DNA of 18,570 nucleotides from RBG-16-66-20 sp964564865 (GTDB lineage Bacteria > Pseudomonadota > Gammaproteobacteria > Burkholderiales > SG8-39), in NCBI GenBank assembly GCA_964564865.1, contig CAZMDA010000070.1:1-18570 (forward strand), written 5' to 3'. The position numbers and the translations under genes were made by a program. Below are positions 14,406-18,570 of this stretch, piece after piece (position 1 is the stretch's first letter; every line of letters starts with the position of its first letter). The notes under the pieces are model-generated. The model was not told the origin of the DNA, did no database searches, and worked only from the letters and a program-made list of their open reading frames with translations.

Positions 14406-14834
14406 GTGGCCAGGCGCGCCGGCAAGGCCTCGCACCAGCCGCCCGGACTGACGCTGCCGCGCGGCAAGGTGCCCGCGCTGCGCGTGGTGCCGATGCCGGC
14501 CGATTCGAACCACAACGGCGACATCTTCGGCGGCTGGATCATGGCGCAGGTGGACGTCGCCGGCGGCATCGTCGCCGGGCGCATGGCGCTGGGGCGCGTG
14601 GCCACGGTGGCGGTGAATTCCTTCGTCTTCAAGCAGCCGGTGCAGATCGGGGACGTGCTGTCCCTGTATGCCGACGTGGTCCGCGTCGGCAACACCTCGG
14701 TCACCATCAACGTCGAGGTCTTCGCCGAGCGCGGGCGCGCCGAGGCAAGGGTGGTCAAGGTGACCGAGGCCACGCTGACCTACGTCGCCATCGACCTCAA
14801 GGGGCGGCCGCGGCCGATCCCGAAGCGGAAGTGA
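14406..14834 (+). CDS. yciA: YciA-type acyl-CoA thioesterase (hotdog fold)
   Basis: The 142-residue product hydrolyses acyl-CoA to free acid and CoA. The family signature SNHNGDIFGGWIMAQVDVAGG (residues 34-54) contains the catalytic aspartate D39. It is followed by the typical hotdog strand sequence VAVNSFVFKQPVQIGDVLSLYADVVRVGNTSV. The GTG start at 14406 is supported by AGGAAG 7 bases upstream. The gene lies 4 bases after fadJ and overlaps the following hydrolase gene by 4 bases (GTGA). Its place in a beta-oxidation operon suggests it relieves CoA trapping or removes acyl-CoA intermediates that cannot be processed further. Paralogues differ in chain-length preference, which cannot be read from this sequence. 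Confidence 0.9.
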   Translation: MARRAGKASHQPPGLTLPRGKVPALRVVPMPADSNHNGDIFGGWIMAQVDVAGGIVAGRMALGRVATVAVNSFVFKQPVQIGDVLSLYADVVRVGNTSVTINVEVFAERGRAEARVVKVTEATLTYVAIDLKGRPRPIPKRK

Positions 14835-15673
14835 CGGGCGACATCCGGTTCGCCGCGCGCGACGGCTATTCACTGGCCGGCACCCTGTTCCGCCCCCGGC
14901 AGGCCAATGGCCGCGCCGTGCTCATCCACGCCGCCACCGGCGTCCGGCGCGGCTTCTACGCAAAGTTCGCCGCCCGCCTCGCCGAGGAAGGCTTCACCGC
15001 CCTCACCTTCGACTACCGCGGCATCGGCGATTCGCGCCCGGGCTCGCTGCGCGATTTCCCCGCGCGCATGCGCGACTGGGCGCAGCAGGACGCCGCGGGC
15101 GCGCTCGACTTCCTCGCCGCGCAGGCGCCGGAGGCGAAGCTGCTGTGCGTCGGCCACAGCTTCGGCGGCAACGGCCTGGGGGTCGTTCCCGGCATCGAGC
15201 GCTATCGCGCGGCCCTCTTCGTCGGCACGCAGAGCGGCTACTGGCGCCATTGGCCGGGGGCCGGCAAGCCGGCGATGTGGCTGCTCACGCACCTGATGCT
15301 GCCGTCGGTTTCCGCCGCCATGGGCTACTTCCCCATGAGGCTGCTCGGCCAGGGCGAGGACCTGCCCGGCGGCGTGGCGCGCGAATGGGCGGGCTGGTGC
15401 CGCCATCCGCGGTACGCGGCGGGCGTGGTCGGGAGCGAGGGCTACGCGCGGCTCACCGCGCCCATCCGCAGCTACTGGGTGAGCGACGACCGCTACGCGC
15501 CCAGGCCCGCGGCGGAAGCGCTGTTCGAGCTGTACCCGAACGCGGCGGAAAAGGAGCTGGTGGAGGTGGACGCGGCCGCGCATGGCGGCGGCATCGGGCA
15601 CTTCGGCTTCTTCAGGGACCGGTTCCGCGACACGCTCTGGCGCGACGCCGCGGGGTGGCTCGCCGCGCGCTAG
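14831..15673 (+). CDS. Alpha/beta-fold hydrolase
   Basis: The 280-residue protein has the alpha/beta-hydrolase order: a VLIHAATGV strand and oxyanion region, FDYRGIGDSRP, the nucleophile elbow GHSFGG (S110), an acid at D219 or D220 in WVSDDRYAP, and a late histidine H257 in GIGHFGFF. There is no signal peptide, so it is cytosolic. It resembles a family of uncharacterised bacterial hydrolases (serine-dependent, probably esterase or thioesterase); the substrate is unknown. Its GTG start overlaps the thioesterase stop by 4 bases, making it the last gene of the fad operon and suggesting a role on fatty acyl esters or related lipids. Its stop codon directly abuts the stop of the convergent MarC gene. 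Confidence 0.82.
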   Translation: MTGDIRFAARDGYSLAGTLFRPRQANGRAVLIHAATGVRRGFYAKFAARLAEEGFTALTFDYRGIGDSRPGSLRDFPARMRDWAQQDAAGALDFLAAQAPEAKLLCVGHSFGGNGLGVVPGIERYRAALFVGTQSGYWRHWPGAGKPAMWLLTHLMLPSVSAAMGYFPMRLLGQGEDLPGGVAREWAGWCRHPRYAAGVVGSEGYARLTAPIRSYWVSDDRYAPRPAAEALFELYPNAAEKELVEVDAAAHGGGIGHFGFFRDRFRDTLWRDAAGWLAAR

Positions 15674-16312
15674 TCAGGCGAGGCCGGGAAACAGCTGGCG
15701 CAATCCTTCCGCCATCGTCTGGATGGCGAGCGCCGCGAGCAGCAGTCCCAGCAGCCGCGTCGCGATGTTGAGGCCGGTGGTGCCCATCCGCGCGCCGATC
15801 GGATGCGCGAGGCTCAGCACCACCCAGGTCAACGCGCACACCAGCAGGATGCAGCCGATGATGGCGCCCATGTGCGCCGCGCCGCCCGCCTGCGCGGCGA
15901 TGATGGTGGTGCTGATGGCGCCCGGGCCCGCCAGCAGCGGCACCGCGATCGGCACCACGCCCGAGAGCTCGCCGCTCTGCAGTTCGCGCGCCTCGTCCGG
16001 GTTCTGCCGCACGCCGCCCACCTGCGCGTTCAGCATCGACAGCGCCATGAGGAGCAGCACCAGGCCGCCGCCGACGCGGAACGCGGGCAGGCTGGCGCCG
16101 ATGAGCGTCAGCACCTGCTCGCCCACCAGCGCCGACACCGCGAGCACCGCGAACACCGTGATCGTGACCACGCGCACCAGGTTGCGGCGCTCGGCCTCGC
16201 CGCGCGCCGCGGTGAGCGCGAGGAAAATGGGCACCGCGAGGAACGGGTCGAGCACCGCCGCCAGCGTGACGAAGAACCGCAGGTAGCCCGACAGCGGCAG
16301 CAGGCCTTCCAC
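15674..16312 (-). CDS. MarC-family (UPF0056) integral membrane protein
   Basis: The 212-residue protein has about six hydrophobic helices and the MarC family features: VLDPFLAVPIFLALTA near the N-terminus, a central FRVGGGLVLLLMALSML helix, and VVPIAVPLLAGPGAISTTI. MarC proteins are inner-membrane proteins of unknown transport activity; the original link to multiple antibiotic resistance has not held up. It starts with GTG at 16312, 4 bases after the glutathione transferase stop, so the two genes are cotranscribed. No in-frame ATG exists nearby. The 3' end abuts the hydrolase gene without a single spacer base. Confidence 0.87.
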   Translation of the reverse strand: MEGLLPLSGYLRFFVTLAAVLDPFLAVPIFLALTAARGEAERRNLVRVVTITVFAVLAVSALVGEQVLTLIGASLPAFRVGGGLVLLLMALSMLNAQVGGVRQNPDEARELQSGELSGVVPIAVPLLAGPGAISTTIIAAQAGGAAHMGAIIGCILLVCALTWVVLSLAHPIGARMGTTGLNIATRLLGLLLAALAIQTMAEGLRQLFPGLA

Positions 16313-16316
16313 GGCG

Positions 16317-16955
16317 CTATTTCTTCGCCTGCGCTTCCTTGCGCCAGGCGCTGACCTGCGCGAACGCCGGCCGGTCGTTGAGCATCTTCAGGTACGGCTT
16401 CACCTGCGGGATGCCCTCCAGCGCGTCGCGGCCGAAGGCGAGCTTGGTCGCGAGCGACACCAGCGGCAGGTGGCAGGCCGCGGCGCAGTCGGCGATGGAC
16501 AGCTCGGCGCCGGCGACGAAGGGCTCGAACTTCGCCAGCGCGGCGAAAGCCCGGACGCCCTTGGCGAGCTCCTTCTCCACCGCGGCCTTTGTCGAGTCCG
16601 ACAGCGTGCCGCCGAAGAACACCCCGCCGTAGAGGCGCCGCGCAACCAGCTCCATGTGCAGCTCGATGACGGTCGTCAGCTCGCGCACCTTGGCGCGCGC
16701 GATCGGCGCCTTCGGCAGCAGCGGCTTGGCCGGGTAGGCGTCCTCGAGGTACTCCAGGATGGCGGAGGACTCGCACAGGCGCACGCCGTCGATCTCGGCG
16801 TAGGGCACCTTGCCCATCGGGCTGCGCGCCAGGTAGGCCTCGTCCTGCGAAGGCCTGACCGTCGCATCTTCCTCGTAGGGCACGCCCTTCTCCAGCAGCG
16901 CGATCAGCACCTTGTTGTGGTAGTTGCTGACGCGGAATCCGTACAACTTCAGCAT
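16317..16955 (-). CDS. Glutathione S-transferase family protein
   Basis: The 212-residue protein has an N-terminal thioredoxin-like domain (1-80: MLKLYGFRVSNYHNKVLIAL, then GKVPYAEIDGVRLCESSAILEYLE) and an all-helical C-terminal domain with the N-capping element LSIADCAAACHLPL. The cis-proline VPY and the ESSAI glutathione-binding turn are intact. The active residue near the N-terminus is probably a serine in RVSNYHN, so a theta- or beta-like class is possible. Members conjugate or reduce electrophiles with glutathione; the substrate is not predictable. GAGGAG lies a few bases before the ATG at 16955. The gene is followed by marC and is divergent from kynA. Confidence 0.88.
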   Translation of the reverse strand: MLKLYGFRVSNYHNKVLIALLEKGVPYEEDATVRPSQDEAYLARSPMGKVPYAEIDGVRLCESSAILEYLEDAYPAKPLLPKAPIARAKVRELTTVIELHMELVARRLYGGVFFGGTLSDSTKAAVEKELAKGVRAFAALAKFEPFVAGAELSIADCAAACHLPLVSLATKLAFGRDALEGIPQVKPYLKMLNDRPAFAQVSAWRKEAQAKK

Positions 16956-16995
16956 GTCGTCTCCTCGGTGGGGTTGGAAGGATTATATTCGGGGC
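16956..16995. promoter_or_regulatory. Overlapping divergent promoters of the GST and kynA genes
   Basis: Only 40 bases separate the two start codons. The - strand has a perfect TATAAT (16987-16982), placing a start near 16975 and a leader of about 20 bases that includes GAGGAG for the glutathione transferase. The + strand has TATATT (16984-16989) sharing four bases with it, which would start kynA transcription at or next to its ATG. No convincing -35 box is seen for either, so activators or an extended -10 may contribute. Confidence 0.5.
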
Positions 16996-17835
16996 ATGGA
17001 CGCAAAACCTCCCGGCACGCCGGAGTTCATCACCGACCTCGCGGCGGATACCTCCTACGGGGGCTACCTCGCGCTGCCGCAGCTGCTCTCGGCGCAGAAG
17101 CCCCGCTCCAGGCACCACGACGAGATGCTGTTCATCGTCCAGCACCAGGTCTCGGAGCTGTGGATGAAGCTGATGGTGCACGAGCTCGCGGCGGGCATCG
17201 CGCACATCCGGGCCGGGGAACTGGCGCCCTGCTTCAAGATCCTGGCGCGCGTGAAGCAGGTGCAGCGGCAGCTCTTCGAGCAATGGGCGGTGCTGGAGAC
17301 GCTCACGCCCTCGGAGTACGCCCAGTTCCGCCCGGACCTGGGGCCAGCCTCCGGCCTGCAGTCCTACCAGTTCCGCGCCATCGAGTTCATGCTCGGCAAC
17401 AAGAACGCCCGCATGCTGGAAGTGCACCGCCACGACGCGGCGATCCACGGCTGGCTCAGGGGCCTGCTGGAAGCGCCCAGCCTGTACGACGAGTTCCTGC
17501 GCCACCTCGCGCGCCGCGGCATGGCGGTGCCGGCGCAGGTGGTCGAGCGCGACTGGACGCAGCCCTATGCGTCGCATCCTGGCGTGGTCGCGGTATTCCG
17601 CGCCATCTACCAGGATCCGAAGGCGCACTGGGACGCCTACGACATGTGCGAGAAGCTGGTGGACGTGGAGGAGAACTTCCAGCTCTGGCGCTTCCGCCAC
17701 GTCAAGACCGTGGAGCGCGTCATCGGCTTCAAGCGCGGCACCGGCGGCACCGCCGGCGTGGCATTCCTGAGGAAGACCCTCGAGCGCACGCTGTTCCCGG
17801 AACTCATCGACGTGCGCACGGAGCTGGGCGCGTGA
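16996..17835 (+). CDS. kynA: Tryptophan 2,3-dioxygenase
   Basis: This heme enzyme opens the indole ring of L-tryptophan with oxygen to give N-formylkynurenine. The 279-residue product matches the family over its whole length. Active-site residues known from Xanthomonas TDO all align at a constant offset of five: F46, H50 (IVQHQ), Y108, R112, the heme ligand H235 in WRFRHVKT, and T249 in GFKRGTGGT. The ATG at 16996 gives the usual start MDAKPPGTPEF; an in-frame ATG at 16924 lies within the divergent glutathione transferase gene and is rejected. The stop overlaps the kynureninase-like gene by 4 bases, so the two are translationally coupled. Confidence 0.95.
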   Translation: MDAKPPGTPEFITDLAADTSYGGYLALPQLLSAQKPRSRHHDEMLFIVQHQVSELWMKLMVHELAAGIAHIRAGELAPCFKILARVKQVQRQLFEQWAVLETLTPSEYAQFRPDLGPASGLQSYQFRAIEFMLGNKNARMLEVHRHDAAIHGWLRGLLEAPSLYDEFLRHLARRGMAVPAQVVERDWTQPYASHPGVVAVFRAIYQDPKAHWDAYDMCEKLVDVEENFQLWRFRHVKTVERVIGFKRGTGGTAGVAFLRKTLERTLFPELIDVRTELGA

Positions 17836-18570
17836 TCACCGGGCCGCTGACCGAGCAGAACCTGCGCGCGCAGGCCTGGCCGCTCTTTTCGCGCGTGCGC
17901 CAGCAGAAGGCCATCTACCTCGCCAACCATTCCCTCGGCCGCCCGCCCGACCGCACCGCGGCCGACGTGACGCGAGCGATGGACGCGTGGTACCGCGACA
18001 TGGGCGAGGCCTGGCAGGAATGGAACGCGCTGCGCGACCGCCACCGCGCGCTCACCGCGAAGCTGGTCGGAGCGCCGCGCGCCGATTGCATCATCCCCAA
18101 GACGAGCGCCGGCCAGGGCCTGCGCGCGGTGCTCAATGCCATCGGCAGCAATCCGGCGGACAAGCCCCGCGTCGTCGCCTCGGACGGCGAGTTCGATTCG
18201 CTGGACTTCATCCTGCGCGTGTACCGCGAGAAGGGCCGCATCGAGCTGCGCCTGACGCCCTGGCGCGAGATCTCTGTGGCCAACGCCAACCTGGTGGTGC
18301 TCTCCAGCGTCCAGTTCCGCACCGGCGAAGTGGTGGACAACCTGCCCAAGCTGGTGCGCGCCGCGCGCGCCGCGGGCGCCCTGGTGCTGCTGGACGTCTA
18401 CCACCACGCGGGCGCGCTGCCGCTGGACCTCGGCGCGCTGGAAGTGGACTTCGCGGTCGGCGGCTCCTACAAGTACCTGCGCGGCGGCCCCGGCGCCTGC
18501 TGGCTCTACGTGCGGCCGGGTCTCATCGACACCCTGCGCACGCTGGACACCGGCTGGTTCGCCAAGGAGA
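17832..18570 (+). CDS. kynU: Kynureninase-like PLP enzyme (3' end cut by window)
   Basis: An open frame starts at GTG 17832, overlapping the kynA stop by 4 bases, and reads to the window edge (246 residues). It belongs to the class V aminotransferase fold. The PLP lysine is K214 in GGSYKYLRGGPGA, a kynureninase signature, with D188 and H191 in LLDVYHHAGALPLDL and a YLANHSLG start motif matching kynureninase YLxxNSLG. Kynureninase cleaves kynurenine to anthranilate and alanine, which fits its place directly after tryptophan dioxygenase. It diverges from classical KynU: DVYHHAG replaces DLAHSAG, and DGEFDSLDF stands where the FP(T/S)D segment is expected. The substrate is therefore likely but not certain. 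The kynurenine formamidase gene is not seen here. Confidence 0.8.
   Translation, partial: MITGPLTEQNLRAQAWPLFSRVRQQKAIYLANHSLGRPPDRTAADVTRAMDAWYRDMGEAWQEWNALRDRHRALTAKLVGAPRADCIIPKTSAGQGLRAVLNAIGSNPADKPRVVASDGEFDSLDFILRVYREKGRIELRLTPWREISVANANLVVLSSVQFRTGEVVDNLPKLVRAARAAGALVLLDVYHHAGALPLDLGALEVDFAVGGSYKYLRGGPGACWLYVRPGLIDTLRTLDTGWFAKE

Noticed and set aside
14399..14451. Possible frameshift explaining the short FadJ-like C-terminus
   Set aside because: Neither other frame beyond 14399 encodes the expected FadB/FadJ tail, and the thioesterase start with its own ribosome site follows at once.
12245..14773. Long antisense frame opposite fadJ (about 840 residues)
   Set aside because: Same shadow composition and no domain; the + strand genes with full catalytic motifs occupy the region.
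15659..15682. Hairpin CTCGCC / GGCGAG spanning the abutting stop codons of the hydrolase and marC genes, as a two-way terminator
   Set aside because: The stem is only 6 bp with a 12-base loop and no T-run on either side. Such short GC stems are expected by chance at this base composition.
1..18570. CRISPR array, insertion sequence, prophage, integron, toxin-antitoxin or defence system
   Set aside because: I saw no spaced direct repeats, transposase motifs, terminal repeats, tRNA-like ends or shifts in base composition. All genes are ordinary metabolic, transport or regulatory types.

Overview
The window is a dense, GC-rich chromosomal segment. It fits a heterotrophic betaproteobacterium of Burkholderiales or Rhodocyclales type. 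This placement is inferred from strong G/C bias at third codon positions, many short-spaced operons, a fused-type MnmC, a PsrA-like TetR regulator in front of a fadE-fadI-fadJ set, and a kynA-kynU pair. Genus cannot be decided by eye. All protein-coding genes look intact except the two cut by the window ends. I see no mobile elements, CRISPR arrays, tRNA or rRNA genes, and no defence or secretion system. No gap between genes is longer than about 110 bases.

Layout. (1) 1-1185 (+) is the C-terminal FAD oxidase part of the tRNA-modifying enzyme MnmC. (2) 1166-3219 (-) is a two-gene operon: an LldD-type FMN alpha-hydroxy-acid dehydrogenase followed by a CDF cation transporter. It is divergent, across only 39 bp, from an IclR regulator (3259-4050, +). 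(3) 4080-5923 (-) holds a periplasmic PBP7-type DD-peptidase followed by EgtD, the histidine N-methyltransferase of ergothioneine synthesis. A perfect 26-bp palindrome lies where iclR and egtD converge. (4) 6030-7853 (-) is an Atm1-type ABC exporter. (5) 7962-15673 (+) is a tightly packed fatty-acid degradation operon: TetR/PsrA-like regulator, acyl-CoA dehydrogenase FadE, thiolase FadI, a short FadJ/FadB-like multifunctional enzyme, a YciA-type acyl-CoA thioesterase and an alpha/beta hydrolase. (6) 15674-16955 (-) is a glutathione transferase followed by a MarC-family membrane protein. (7) 16996-18570 (+) is tryptophan 2,3-dioxygenase followed by a kynureninase-like enzyme that runs off the end.

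How the parts fit. The fad operon is the best-supported unit. A good sigma70 promoter (TTGACC, 17 bp, TATCAT) overlaps a 20-bp inverted repeat that matches the known PsrA operator pattern, immediately before the PsrA-like gene. The sequence therefore suggests an autoregulated beta-oxidation operon induced by acyl-CoA. The kynA-kynU pair would carry tryptophan towards anthranilate, with the formamidase step missing from the window. The lldD/iclR pair suggests regulated oxidation of lactate or a related 2-hydroxy acid.

I did not find an obviously new multi-gene system. The most unusual signals are regulatory. Four genes (lldD, iclR, the Atm1-like gene and kynA) lack a Shine-Dalgarno sequence but have a -10-like hexamer 6 to 12 bases before the ATG, suggesting leaderless or near-leaderless mRNAs. 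Two divergent promoter regions are strikingly compact. Several palindromes deserve testing.
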